Shown: one piece after another, positions 25,259-33,351 of the stretch
Position numbering within the stretch: position 1 is the first letter of the stretch
Layout: each line of letters starts with the position of its first letter
Source of the DNA: Candidatus Nitronereus thalassa
Lineage (GTDB): Bacteria > Nitrospirota > Nitrospiria > Nitrospirales > UBA8639
Direction of reading: 5' to 3'
Length of the DNA: 64,000 nucleotides
Assembly: GCF_032191465.1 (NCBI RefSeq)
Contig: NZ_JAQOUE010000001.1
Coordinates: 1,550,001-1,614,000 of the forward strand
Translations under genes and position numbers: made by a program
The notes under the pieces: generated by a model
Seen by the model: only the letters and a program-made list of their open reading frames with translations
Databases searched by the model: none
What the model was told of the DNA's origin: nothing

Positions 25259-26110
25259 CTAATTTTCGCGTTCCGTGCGGCGTAAACTCCGCATCAGTGC
25301 CTTGTCATTGAGGGCCATCTCACTCAGCGCATCCATGATGTGCAAACCTTGAGCTTCCATCAACTCTTTGGCTTTGGCGTATTGCTTGGCATTAAACCGC
25401 GCCACGGTGGGTTGGTTGTTAATCACTTGGCACGCTAACACTCCATCTTCGATTTCGAGTGTGCCCCCTTGATCAATCAACTCTTGCGCCTGGGAAATGG
25501 TGATGCCATGCAACGTGGCAAACTCTTGGATGCCACCAGTCTCCACCATGGACCCATCGGGCATCGTGCATTTGCGTTTAAAGTAGGGTGACCAATCTTT
25601 TCGGAAATCGATATATTTAATATCGCCACCCTTGGCCACAGACCTATCAAGTTTCGAATAATCAAGCCCAAGATTTTTTTGTTTAAGCCGGTCTTGTAAT
25701 TCCTCAGGAAGCCCTCGAAAAAATATCCGTTCCGCCGCATCCGTCAGCGGAATATCGGAATACCGACTAAGTTGTTCCGCCTCCGCGGTTTGGGCTAAAT
25801 CTAGAATCCAGGTGGATTTAGGAGTTTCTCCTGTCGAATCTATCCTGCACACAAACATTCCCCGAGTTACCACGCCACCTGTTTGTGGGTAAGAATAGAT
25901 CCCACCTTCGGCCAATAAGGTCTGCATTTCCTCAATAGGGATTTCGTAACTTGCCCCAAGAATTTTGGCATGATGCTGAATATCTTCCTCTCGGGTCATG
26001 GCACAAACCATCACATTCCCGGGCGGGTCGAAATCCGTGTAATTCTCCAGAATGTTATACAGCTCAGGTTCCTTCTCCGGTTTTAATGGCCGCTTTTTGA
26101 GCTTAAACAT
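25259..26110 (-). CDS. Hypothetical protein (283 aa)
   Basis: A soluble protein with no recognised family. It is charged and well ordered along its length: an N-terminal lysine-rich arm (KLKKRPLKPEKEPEL), a central region with aromatic motifs (IYSYPQTGGVVTRGMFVCRI, DFRKDWSPYFKRKC), and a C-terminal helical part (FNAKQYAKAKELMEAQGLHI). EFATLHGITISQAQELIDQGG looks like a helix-turn-helix-sized module, but no DNA-binding claim can be made. The reading frame is clearly coding and the ATG follows an upstream gap of about 110 bases. It is convergent with the lipoprotein gene and divergent from pyrE. Confidence 0.75.
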   Translation of the reverse strand: MFKLKKRPLKPEKEPELYNILENYTDFDPPGNVMVCAMTREEDIQHHAKILGASYEIPIEEMQTLLAEGGIYSYPQTGGVVTRGMFVCRIDSTGETPKSTWILDLAQTAEAEQLSRYSDIPLTDAAERIFFRGLPEELQDRLKQKNLGLDYSKLDRSVAKGGDIKYIDFRKDWSPYFKRKCTMPDGSMVETGGIQEFATLHGITISQAQELIDQGGTLEIEDGVLACQVINNQPTVARFNAKQYAKAKELMEAQGLHIMDALSEMALNDKALMRSLRRTEREN

Positions 26111-26221
26111 CTTTTCATTACTCCCTACTCACATGACTTAAAGAAAATCAGACCACCGTTGCCATTATTTATCTTTGAATGATAGAACAGACACCGGCCT
26201 TTTTGAGGAGTATCCTTTCCC

Positions 26222-26788
26222 ATGTACAAAGCACAACTCGCGGCATTATTTTGGAAGTACGAAGCCTTTAAATGGGACTCACATGATGGCTTCCTCTTGG
26301 CCTCAGGAAAAAAGAGTCCCTTTTACGTCGACTGCCGCGCGTTGCTTGCTCACCCAGATGCCCGATGGCTAGTAGCCAACTTGGCCTGTGCCTCCATCCA
26401 ACAACTCCCTTTCGAAGCCATTGGCGGTTTGGAAATTGGGGCCATCCCACTGGCCACAGCTATATCCGATTATGCCTTCGCGACTCAACCTTCACGAACC
26501 TACCGCACCTTTGTTGTTCGAAAACAAGCAAAAGATCATGGGTTAGGAAAACGGATTGAGGGAGCAGCCAATGCAAACGATCGCGTGCTCGTAGTGGATG
26601 ACGTACTGACAAGCGGGGGCTCTATTCTTCAAGCCCTTCGGGCCGTAGAGGAAGCAAACCTCCACGCCTCCCATGCTCTCGTCCTTGTGGACCGCCAAGA
26701 ACAAGACGGCAAAAACAAAGTCGAAGCGGCAGGGGTCTCCTTGATTAGCTTGTTAAATTTGGAAGATTTAAAAGCAGCCAAACCTTAA
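26222..26788 (+). CDS. pyrE: Orotate phosphoribosyltransferase
   Basis: 188 residues, typical for PyrE. GGLEIGAIPLATAIS, the flexible loop with FVVRKQAKDHGLGKRIEG, and the PRPP-binding motif RVLVVDDVLTSGGSILQAL are all present. The enzyme joins orotate to PRPP to make orotidine 5'-phosphate in pyrimidine synthesis. The LASGKKSPFYVDCRALLAHP segment is the substrate loop of the family. No other pyrimidine gene is nearby. The start is the ATG of MYKAQLAALF; an ATG upstream in another frame is ignored. Nothing irregular. Confidence 0.95.
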   Translation: MYKAQLAALFWKYEAFKWDSHDGFLLASGKKSPFYVDCRALLAHPDARWLVANLACASIQQLPFEAIGGLEIGAIPLATAISDYAFATQPSRTYRTFVVRKQAKDHGLGKRIEGAANANDRVLVVDDVLTSGGSILQALRAVEEANLHASHALVLVDRQEQDGKNKVEAAGVSLISLLNLEDLKAAKP

Positions 26789-26812
26789 TGACATCCTCAC
26801 TCTCTGCTTAGA

Positions 26813-27136
26813 TCAAGAATTTTCACACTGAAATCGAACTCCCCACCAGTTTTCAACAATGATATCTGATCCTCCTACTCCTTCTACCACGCGTTGACGA
26901 CCCTTCGTTGGTCCTTCCTTTACAATATCAAATGGCCCCCGGCAAAATTCCCGAATGGATTCAAAGGCTTCCCCTCGTTTGGGAGTCAGCATTTGACCAT
27001 CCGTCCCTTTATAGAGATACATCATCACACCACGCCCCTTACCTTCAGGGACCATCTGTAACCCACCACCGCATCCAGCTAAAAGGGCAAATCCGCAGAA
27101 AAGACCAACTCTTGACCAGAGGGAAAGGCTGGGCAT
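26813..27136 (-). CDS. Small lipoprotein of unknown function
   Basis: 107 residues from the ATG of MPSLSLWSRVG; an ATG 11 codons upstream is possible. The signal peptide ends in LFCGFALLAGCGGGLQ with lipobox LAGC, so the mature protein is lipid-anchored from that cysteine. The short mature part is beta-like (GVMMYLYKGTDGQML, RVVEGVGGSDIIVENWWGVRFQC) with a terminal cysteine pair that could bridge (EFCRGPF and FQCENS). No family recognised. Convergent with pyrE, which ends 24 bases away. Confidence 0.75.
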   Translation of the reverse strand: MPSLSLWSRVGLFCGFALLAGCGGGLQMVPEGKGRGVMMYLYKGTDGQMLTPKRGEAFESIREFCRGPFDIVKEGPTKGRQRVVEGVGGSDIIVENWWGVRFQCENS

Positions 27137-27222
27137 ACGATATCTTACAAGGGATGTCTTTTCATGCATCGAGGTTTCTCAAAAAAAACGGGTTATTCCG
27201 TTTCAACATTAAGGAGACCGCT

Positions 27223-27657
27223 ATGAGGAACTTAAAAGTATATTTCCCGTTGTTGGGTTTTTGCAGTCTATTCATGATCGCCATCGGGTCCCCTGCTGTG
27301 GCCGCGGAAGATTTTTATGTGCTGAGCGTCCATGAATTAAACGGGGGATTAAACAAGGCACCCAGTCTCGCACAAAAAGGATTCACCCTTATCGATGTCC
27401 GTGCTCCGGAAGAACATAGCACAGGATTTATTCCCGGGACCGACCTGAATATTGATTTTCGCGAAATTGGTGCTCGTCACCGGGAGATAGGCGCACGATT
27501 GGACGACCATATTGTAGTCTACTGCCAATCTGGACACCGCAGTAACATTGCCGCTGAAACCTTAGCCAGTCTTGGGTATACCCACGTCTATAACGTAGCC
27601 GGCAGCATGAATGCTTGGGCCGAGGCTGGATATCCCATTCAGACAGTCAACCGATAA
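27223..27657 (+). CDS. Periplasmic rhodanese-like protein
   Basis: 144 residues from the ATG of MRNLKVYFP, fixed by AAGGAGACCGCT before it and a signal peptide (LLGFCSLFMIAIGSPAVAAE). The mature part is one rhodanese domain: FTLIDVRAPEEHSTGFIPG, then IVVYCQSGHRSNIAAETLASLG with the catalytic cysteine in CQSGHRS, then NVAGSMNAWAEAGYP. Members transfer sulfane sulfur; single-domain exported forms often work in sulfur or cyanide detoxification or metal-related chemistry. Specific substrate unknown. An AT-rich hairpin at 27759-27782 follows and may act as terminator. Confidence 0.93.
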   Translation: MRNLKVYFPLLGFCSLFMIAIGSPAVAAEDFYVLSVHELNGGLNKAPSLAQKGFTLIDVRAPEEHSTGFIPGTDLNIDFREIGARHREIGARLDDHIVVYCQSGHRSNIAAETLASLGYTHVYNVAGSMNAWAEAGYPIQTVNR

Positions 27658-27758
27658 ACTATGTAAAATTTCTTTTTATACATTTCTACAAATTCTATAA
27701 ACACCAAATACGAAAGCCGAATTTCCAAACAACGCCCAAATAAAAAATGCGAAATTTT

Positions 27759-27782
27759 CAATTTTGGAAATTTCATTTTTCG
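27759..27782 (+). terminator. Possible hairpin terminator after the rhodanese gene
   Basis: GAAATTTTCAA and TTGGAAATTTC form an 11-bp stem with one G-T pair around a 2-base loop, followed by ATTTTT. The stem is AT-rich and the T-run short, so termination efficiency is uncertain. It lies about 100 bases past the stop. Confidence 0.35.
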
Positions 27783-27821
27783 GATTTCGATATTTGCGTT
27801 TTGAACTTGGGATTTTGTTTC

Positions 27822-28673
27822 TCAATCAACAACAGAGGTTGAGGGACCCTCCTCTACGATCTCAGAAAAAATGATATCAAACTGTTCGTGAATCTCTCGA
27901 AATGCATCAAGAAGTTGTGGATCGAAATGCGAAGGCCGGGTTCGATGATCTCCGTGCAGCATAATGTCACAGACCTTGGCATGGGAAAATGCTGGCTTAT
28001 ATGGCCTTTGACTTCGCAACGCATCATAGGTATCCACCAACATGACCATGCGGCCGCCAAGGGGAATTTCAGTTTTTTGTAAACCCTGCGGATAACCCGT
28101 CCCGTCCCAGCGCTCATGATGCGTCAATGCGATCTCGCGCGCGGTCTCTAATAGTTGCGACGGGGAACCGGTTAACAGATTGGCGCCAAATACCGGGTGC
28201 TGTTTCACGATATCCCATTCTTGTTCATCCAACGGACCCCGTTTCTGCATAATCATATCCGGAATACTCACTTTGCCCACATCATGCATGGGTGCGGCAT
28301 CGAATATTAGTTGAGCCTCATCTTCACTAAGCCCAATACTGAGCCCAAGGGTTTTGGCATAATGACTTAATCGTTGAATATGCGTGCCCGTTTCTTCGTC
28401 TTTATATCGTGAAGCCAGTGTAAGCCTGACTACCGTATCTGCATAGGCTTTTTCCAATTCCATAGTTTTCTGTCGCTCAGCATGGTAGGCAGCTTTTAGA
28501 TCTTGGGCATAGGCTTGCATTTGTTTATTGACGGCCTCCAGCTTTTTCGCTTTCTTTTTCTCACGAACTAGCAACTCCTTGAGATCCTTGGCGTAAATAG
28601 CGAGCTGTGATTTGGCCGCGCGAAGTTGTTTGTTCAAATCATGATCGGGGACTGAAGGAGGAGAAAGTTTCAT
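27822..28673 (-). CDS. HD-GYP domain phosphodiesterase
   Basis: 283 residues. Residues 1-90 form a coiled coil (ELLVREKKKAKKLEAVNKQM, AYHAERQKTMELEKAYAD). The HD-GYP domain follows, with the metal-binding AAPMHDVGKVSIPDMIM and the GYP signature THHERWDGTGYPQGL. Such domains hydrolyse cyclic-di-GMP (or related cyclic dinucleotides) to linear products. No sensor domain is fused, but the single-receiver protein encoded immediately upstream (28680-29066) sits 6 bases away on the same strand and probably controls it, a split form of the common REC-HD-GYP architecture. Cytoplasmic. Confidence 0.95.
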   Translation of the reverse strand: MKLSPPSVPDHDLNKQLRAAKSQLAIYAKDLKELLVREKKKAKKLEAVNKQMQAYAQDLKAAYHAERQKTMELEKAYADTVVRLTLASRYKDEETGTHIQRLSHYAKTLGLSIGLSEDEAQLIFDAAPMHDVGKVSIPDMIMQKRGPLDEQEWDIVKQHPVFGANLLTGSPSQLLETAREIALTHHERWDGTGYPQGLQKTEIPLGGRMVMLVDTYDALRSQRPYKPAFSHAKVCDIMLHGDHRTRPSHFDPQLLDAFREIHEQFDIIFSEIVEEGPSTSVVD

Positions 28674-28679
28674 AGATGG

Positions 28680-29066
28680 TTACCCCGCAAATCTGGCTGA
28701 GGATTCCCCCATCAGCTGTTGCACCAAATCCAATAATTGCAACGGACTGAAGGGCTTTACCAAATACGCGCATACTCCAGCTTCCTGTCCTTGATCCTGG
28801 TCATCAGTTTGATCTTTGGCGGTCAGCATAATAATTGGAATGTATGAGAGTTGGGGGTGAGCTTGCATGGCCCTGGCGACTTCGATGCCATTCTTCTTGG
28901 GCATCATCCAATCCAGGATTACGACATCAGGATGTTCTGTCTGAATAAGCTGAAGGGCAGATTCGCCATCCGAGGCTTCCACCAACCGATAAGCGGGATC
29001 TTCTAAGGTCATGAGAAGAAGGGCACGGAGATCTTCTTCATCATCAGCGATAAGAATGGTTTTCAT
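28680..29066 (-). CDS. Single-domain response regulator
   Basis: 128 residues from the ATG of MKTILIADDEEDL (the frame continues 8 codons upstream). One receiver domain: ILIADDEEDLRALL with the acidic pair, VVILDWMMPKKNGIEVA with the phospho-acceptor aspartate, IIMLTAKDQTDD with the threonine switch, and AYLVKPFSPLQLLD with the lysine. No output domain. It lies 6 bases upstream of the HD-GYP gene and about 60 bases downstream of trmI on the same strand, so it may serve as its regulatory subunit. The cognate kinase is not adjacent. Confidence 0.93.
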   Translation of the reverse strand: MKTILIADDEEDLRALLLMTLEDPAYRLVEASDGESALQLIQTEHPDVVILDWMMPKKNGIEVARAMQAHPQLSYIPIIMLTAKDQTDDQDQGQEAGVCAYLVKPFSPLQLLDLVQQLMGESSARFAG

Positions 29067-29128
29067 ATACCTTGATGGCATGACCACCACAGATATGCAT
29101 TAATCTTTTATCGTCTCTGCCGTGGTGC

Positions 29129-30010
29129 TTACCCGCCATCCCAGTCAGGTGCAGTATCGCCATTCTCCTGAATTGAAGGGTCCGTCATCTCGCTCGACAG
29201 GGACTGGACCTCCATGACCTGTTCCACGCGTCGAGCAACCGTAATAAATCCTGAATGCGCAATCATGCGAAGATCTGGCCGCACACTACGACCTTGAATA
29301 TTCCAATTGCGCGTAAATGACTCAAAGGTTTCGATCATACCAAAGGCTCGTGTGTGATTGAGGGCATCAACCGTTTGCGTGATTTGCGGCACCGTCGGAA
29401 CAAAACTCAAATAAATCCCACCTAACCGAAGGGCCTTCGCTGCATGAGGCACCACATGCCAGGGTTCTGGAAGATCAAGCACTACACGGTCATACAAGGT
29501 TTCGCCATCCCCTGTCTGACAATCAATCCCTTCATGCGCATCACGTTGGAGAAGTTGAAAATTGGGCACCGGACCAAGAAACCGCTCAATATTTCGCATG
29601 GCGGTTCTTGCAAAATCATCGCGTCGTTCATAGCTGGTGACAGACCCGCGTTCACCAACGGCCTGCAACAAAGCAATGGTGAGGGCTCCCGACCCAACGC
29701 CGGCCTCGAATACTCTTGCGCCGGGATAAATATCTGCCCACATTGTGATTAACGCCAGGTCTTTCGGATACAGGACCTGAGCGCCTCGTGGCATTTTGAG
29801 AGTATATTCGGCGACTGTCGGGGAAAGAGCCAGCATCTTTTTTCCCCGAGACAGAGTAACAATCGAGCCATCAGATTTCCCAATCAGCTCATCATGGGAA
29901 ATCGTGTCACCACTAAACTGAAAAGTTTCTCCTGCCTTAAGAGTTAAGGCATATTGACGTCCCTTTTTGTCAACAAGGTGAACTCGCTGGCCTGATTCGA
30001 ATATCTTCAT
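29129..30010 (-). CDS. trmI: tRNA (adenine-N1)-methyltransferase TrmI
   Basis: 293 residues. The N-terminal barrel-like domain (VHLVDKKGRQYALTLKAGET, DGSIVTLSRGKKML) precedes the SAM-binding core VFEAGVGSGALTIALLQAVG, the SYERRDDFARTAMRNI segment, and VVLDLPEPWHVVPHAAK, the catalytic motif region of TrmI. The family methylates N1 of A58 in the T-loop of tRNAs. The C-terminus extends about 30 residues beyond the core with acidic sequence (MTDPSIQENGDTAPDWDGG), a common variation. Transcribed toward the receiver and HD-GYP genes. Confidence 0.95.
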   Translation of the reverse strand: MKIFESGQRVHLVDKKGRQYALTLKAGETFQFSGDTISHDELIGKSDGSIVTLSRGKKMLALSPTVAEYTLKMPRGAQVLYPKDLALITMWADIYPGARVFEAGVGSGALTIALLQAVGERGSVTSYERRDDFARTAMRNIERFLGPVPNFQLLQRDAHEGIDCQTGDGETLYDRVVLDLPEPWHVVPHAAKALRLGGIYLSFVPTVPQITQTVDALNHTRAFGMIETFESFTRNWNIQGRSVRPDLRMIAHSGFITVARRVEQVMEVQSLSSEMTDPSIQENGDTAPDWDGG

Positions 30011-30098
30011 AAGAGGCCATTTTAGGTACCAATTTCATAGGTTGCAAGGAACCTGGTTTAAGCCAATTTGTTGAGATATTTTTCAAGGGGAAGATTTC

Positions 30099-30127
30099 TT
30101 GACACCCCTCGGGGAGCGACGTAAGAT
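30099..30127 (+). promoter_or_regulatory. Promoter with palindromic spacer upstream of the potassium regulator
   Basis: TTGACA (30099-30104), a 17-base spacer and TAAGAT (30122-30127). The spacer begins with CCCCTCGGGG, a near-perfect palindrome that could be an operator. It lies about 170 bases upstream of the ATG, so a long leader would result. Confidence 0.5.
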
Positions 30128-30298
30128 CATTTGTCTAGGAGGTTTTTCTCATCTCAATTAAATTTTTACCATTCCCTTTTTTCTAAATCCACCATGCCTG
30201 AAGAAAGAAAGACTACCCTGGTTTTTGGAATCGCCTTGAAGCCCCTGCAAAGTTAACATCCACAACCTGAATTTCCTGGGTTACCACGAAGGATTGTT

Positions 30299-30988
30299 AT
30301 GAAGCGTTTGTTTGCAGTTATTGGTTTGGGTCGGTTTGGTTTTCATGTCGCAGAATCCCTTCTTCAGAAAGGGTGCGAGGTTTTGGCCATTGATACGGAG
30401 GAATCTAAAATCCAGGCCATCAGCGATATCGCCACATTTGCAGTTCAATGTGACGCCACAGATGAACGTGCACTGAAGGCGGTGAGCACCCAGAATGTCG
30501 ACGTGGCAATTGTTAGTATTGGGGAAAATATTGAAGCCAGTATTCTCATCGTTCAAGCCTTGGCTGAAATGGGCGTGAAATCCATCATTGCCAAGGCCGT
30601 CACCAACACCCATGGGAAAATCCTCAGTAACCTCGGGGTTTCGGAAGTGATCTACCCCGAACGCGATGCGGCAAATCGACTAGCCCACCGCTTGATTTCG
30701 CCTAAGGTATTGGAATACCTCGAGCTGGCTCCGGGTTATAGCATTGAGGAAATTGCGGTTCCCGACCGTTTCGCGGGCTTAAGCATCCAAGAATCAAAAA
30801 TCCGTGAACTGCACAATCTCAATGTGATTGGCATTAAGAAACAAGTGAAGCGGATGGTAAAAGGCCGGCTTATGAAGGAAGAATCTTTTAATTTCACCCC
30901 AGCGTCCACTGATCTCATCGAAAAAGGGGATGTGCTGGTAATGATTGGAAAAGAAAACGATTTGGATCGTTTCAGCGACGCTGAATAA
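30299..30988 (+). CDS. RCK-domain potassium uptake regulator (TrkA/KtrA-like)
   Basis: 229 residues, one RCK unit. The N-terminal Rossmann fold starts LFAVIGLGRFGFHVAESLLQ (GxGxxG) with the acidic residue of VLAIDTEESK binding NAD-type ligand, then DVAIVSIGENIEASILI and VSEVIYPERDAANRLA. A C-terminal TrkA-C domain follows (GLSIQESKIRELHNLNVIGI, KGDVLVMIGKENDLDRF). Such proteins gate Trk/Ktr potassium channels at the membrane in response to nucleotides. No membrane subunit (KtrB/TrkH) is adjacent. Length fits KtrA rather than double-domain TrkA. Strong ribosome binding site absent (ACGAAGGATTGTT). Confidence 0.93.
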   Translation: MKRLFAVIGLGRFGFHVAESLLQKGCEVLAIDTEESKIQAISDIATFAVQCDATDERALKAVSTQNVDVAIVSIGENIEASILIVQALAEMGVKSIIAKAVTNTHGKILSNLGVSEVIYPERDAANRLAHRLISPKVLEYLELAPGYSIEEIAVPDRFAGLSIQESKIRELHNLNVIGIKKQVKRMVKGRLMKEESFNFTPASTDLIEKGDVLVMIGKENDLDRFSDAE

Positions 30989-31187
30989 GCTGGTTTCCCA
31001 CACATTTTCTCTTCTATCCTTTCCTCCCTAATCCAGGGCCTTCCTTGGAAATCCCTGTAGGCTTTTGTTGATAACCCCCTTCAGTTCAATTCATCTCGCC
31101 CTTGGCCCCCTTCATTAAGTAAAAAATCATATAAATATATCTATTTTATTTAAAGTTAAGTTGATAAGGGACATCGGGCCAACCTTT

Positions 31188-31196
31188 TGCTATAAT
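31188..31196 (+). promoter_or_regulatory. Extended -10 promoter for the 110-aa gene
   Basis: TGCTATAAT at 31188-31196 is an extended -10 element (TGnTATAAT). No good -35 lies 17 bases before it, as expected for this class. The start codon at 31225 is about 30 bases downstream with GAAAGGAACGG before it. Confidence 0.65.
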
Positions 31197-31224
31197 CCGA
31201 CCGCTTTCATGAAAGGAACGGCTT

Positions 31225-31557
31225 ATGACTTTGCCTGGAATCCAAATCTTGCTCATGGAATTTCGGCAAGAACTAGAATTGTTTTACAAGCACCTGCAAC
31301 TCGCTCCCCCTTATGACAGCGTCGAAAAGGCCCTAATATGCCTCTCCCGCAGGCTTAGCAACCAATCGACCGATGAACAAGATCAAATGGCTCATGACCA
31401 AACATTCAAATGGAAACTTTTTCAGGAAGCCGTTGTCGAATCGGGACTCCATAAAAAACATCGAGGGATTATTGTGGGATTACTTCGTTCGCAAGGCCCA
31501 GATTTCATTCCTGAAACCCAACGATACCTGCAAGAACCATTTTTGGCACAAAAATAG
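31225..31557 (+). CDS. Hypothetical helical protein (110 aa)
   Basis: A short soluble protein, mostly helical by composition (ELELFYKHLQLAPPYDSVEK, CLSRRLSNQSTDEQDQMAHD, HRGIIVGLLRSQGPDFIPE). GAAAGGA precedes the ATG and a clear extended -10 promoter lies upstream, so it is a real gene. No family is recognised and neighbours (RCK regulator before, lpxC after) give no link. Cytoplasmic. Confidence 0.65.
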   Translation: MTLPGIQILLMEFRQELELFYKHLQLAPPYDSVEKALICLSRRLSNQSTDEQDQMAHDQTFKWKLFQEAVVESGLHKKHRGIIVGLLRSQGPDFIPETQRYLQEPFLAQK

Positions 31558-31744
31558 ACTAATCTTCATCACCTTAAAATGTATTATTTTTGCAACACTT
31601 CTATTGATTTTTCACATCATCTAAATCAACTATCAATATCAATTATTCACAATTTCAATACGTTATGAAATATTATTTGATTTTTATTATGGCCCATGTT
31701 TTGCATTTCACTTTAGGGATTTAGAAATTTCGATTAGAGGAGAA

Positions 31745-32689
31745 ATGCACGTGCAGAGAACATTGAGGCAGCCAACAGCACTAGAAGGAATCGGACTGCA
31801 TTCTGGAAAACCGTCCAAGGTAACTCTGTCACCAGCCCCGGTAGACTCAGGGATTGTATTTCGACGGAAAACGAATGGGCACCTTGAGTCATGTCAAGCC
31901 TCAATCCGAAATCTTCGCCCTATGGAATTGTGCACCACTATTGGATCTAACGGATTTCAAATTCAAACGACCGAGCACGTCTTGTCAGCTCTTTGGGGCA
32001 TGCAAATTGACAATGCCTATATTGATATTAATTCGGAAGAAGTACCGGCCATGGATGGCAGTGCCTCCCCCTTTGTAGAAATGATTCACACCGCAGGGAT
32101 CGTTTCTCAGGAACGTCCGAGGTCCTTCCTAAAAATCATTAAACCCCTTCATATTGGGGATCATCGTCGTGGAGTCTCAGTCCTCCCCTCAGTCACTCCT
32201 AAAATTACCTATTCGATTGATTACAACCACGCACTTATCCAACAACAAACCTATGAATACGAATGGTCGCCGGCAAGCTTTCAAGATAGAATTGCCGAGG
32301 CCAGAACATTTGCCTTTTCCCATGAAGTCGAAGCGTTATGGGCCCGAGGACTTGGTCAAGGTGGATCGTTGGATAATACCATCGTATTTTCAGAATCTGG
32401 CATTCTCAATGACCAGGGTCTGAGGTTTCCTGATGAATGTGTTCGGCACAAGGTTCTCGATCTCATTGGGGACTTGGCCTTATTAGGACTTCCAATCATA
32501 GGACATATTATCGCTGATCGATCTGGACACTTTTTGCACAATCAACTCATCCAAATGATTCTTGATAATTCCGATGCTTGGATTTTGGTTGGTTCCCATC
32601 ATCCAGGATGGGATAACAGTTCCGATGGGTACTCGAATGAAAATGACATGGCCCATTCGGTTTCACTTTCCGCTAATTCCGCTGCCTAG
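31745..32689 (+). CDS. lpxC: UDP-3-O-acyl-N-acetylglucosamine deacetylase
   Basis: 314 residues, normal for LpxC. The start follows GAGGAGAA. Zinc and catalytic residues are in TTEHVLSALWGMQIDN (His), then DECVRHKVLDLIGDLALLG (His and Asp), with EVPAMDGSASPF and GGSLDNTIVF also diagnostic; GHIIADRSGHFLHNQLIQ has the catalytic histidine near the end. The enzyme performs the first committed step of lipid A synthesis, deacetylating UDP-3-O-acyl-GlcNAc. It marks the organism as a diderm making lipopolysaccharide. No other lipid A genes are adjacent. Confidence 0.97.
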   Translation: MHVQRTLRQPTALEGIGLHSGKPSKVTLSPAPVDSGIVFRRKTNGHLESCQASIRNLRPMELCTTIGSNGFQIQTTEHVLSALWGMQIDNAYIDINSEEVPAMDGSASPFVEMIHTAGIVSQERPRSFLKIIKPLHIGDHRRGVSVLPSVTPKITYSIDYNHALIQQQTYEYEWSPASFQDRIAEARTFAFSHEVEALWARGLGQGGSLDNTIVFSESGILNDQGLRFPDECVRHKVLDLIGDLALLGLPIIGHIIADRSGHFLHNQLIQMILDNSDAWILVGSHHPGWDNSSDGYSNENDMAHSVSLSANSAA

Positions 32690-32787
32690 CCAGCCAATCG
32701 TTCCCTTCTCTACTTTCCCAAGAATCTCCTCTTTCCCACCCATAATTGCGTTCGGTTCCGCCACATGTTAGGGTCGGCCTCACCCTT

Positions 32788-33315
32788 ATGAATAACCGAG
32801 ACCTCTCCATTTTCATTGGCCTGGCTGCTCTGAGTTTCCTCCTCCTTTTCACGGATCCTTCCCAAGCCATTAGTCCCATGACTCACGACCCTCAGGGGTT
32901 TAAAGGAATTAAATGGGGAACGGCACTTCATACCCTCAATCATCTAACCTTGGTAGACCCGGACGATCGAATCCAGGAGTATCAATTCAAAGAAGATTCG
33001 CTACAATTTGCCGACACCAAAGTTGAAACACTTCGACTTCTCACCATTGACGGAAAATTTGCTCGAGTCATGATTCGTTACCATGGCGAAAACACTCACC
33101 AGACCATTATTAAATATCTTTCTGCTCAATACGGGAAAATACAACGCCAACGTGGATCAATGGTACGGGGATTAAATCAGGAAAATACTTGGCGGGGGAA
33201 CGACACCGAAATAAATCTCAACTACCGAGGACATGGAGAACAAGGATTTATTTTGATTCAAAGCCGAATTCTTGCCCCAAAATTTATGGAAATGGTCTCC
33301 GAACATTCGCATTGA
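32788..33315 (+). CDS. Secreted protein of unknown function
   Basis: 175 residues from the ATG of MNNRDLSIFIGLAAL, which opens into a signal peptide (IFIGLAALSFLLLFTDPSQA, cleavage after SQA). The mature protein begins with FKGIKWGTALHTLNHL and has a beta-rich body (VETLRLLTIDGKFARVMIRY) followed by the helix TIIKYLSAQYGKIQRQRG and a final strand (GFILIQSRI). The start FkGikWG and the helix ending in QYG are shared in plan with the secreted protein at 14724-15293. No named family. It follows lpxC after about 100 bases. Confidence 0.75.
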   Translation: MNNRDLSIFIGLAALSFLLLFTDPSQAISPMTHDPQGFKGIKWGTALHTLNHLTLVDPDDRIQEYQFKEDSLQFADTKVETLRLLTIDGKFARVMIRYHGENTHQTIIKYLSAQYGKIQRQRGSMVRGLNQENTWRGNDTEINLNYRGHGEQGFILIQSRILAPKFMEMVSEHSH

Positions 33316-33351
33316 CCAGCCAAACAAATAGTGAGGTTTGAGTACACCCGC

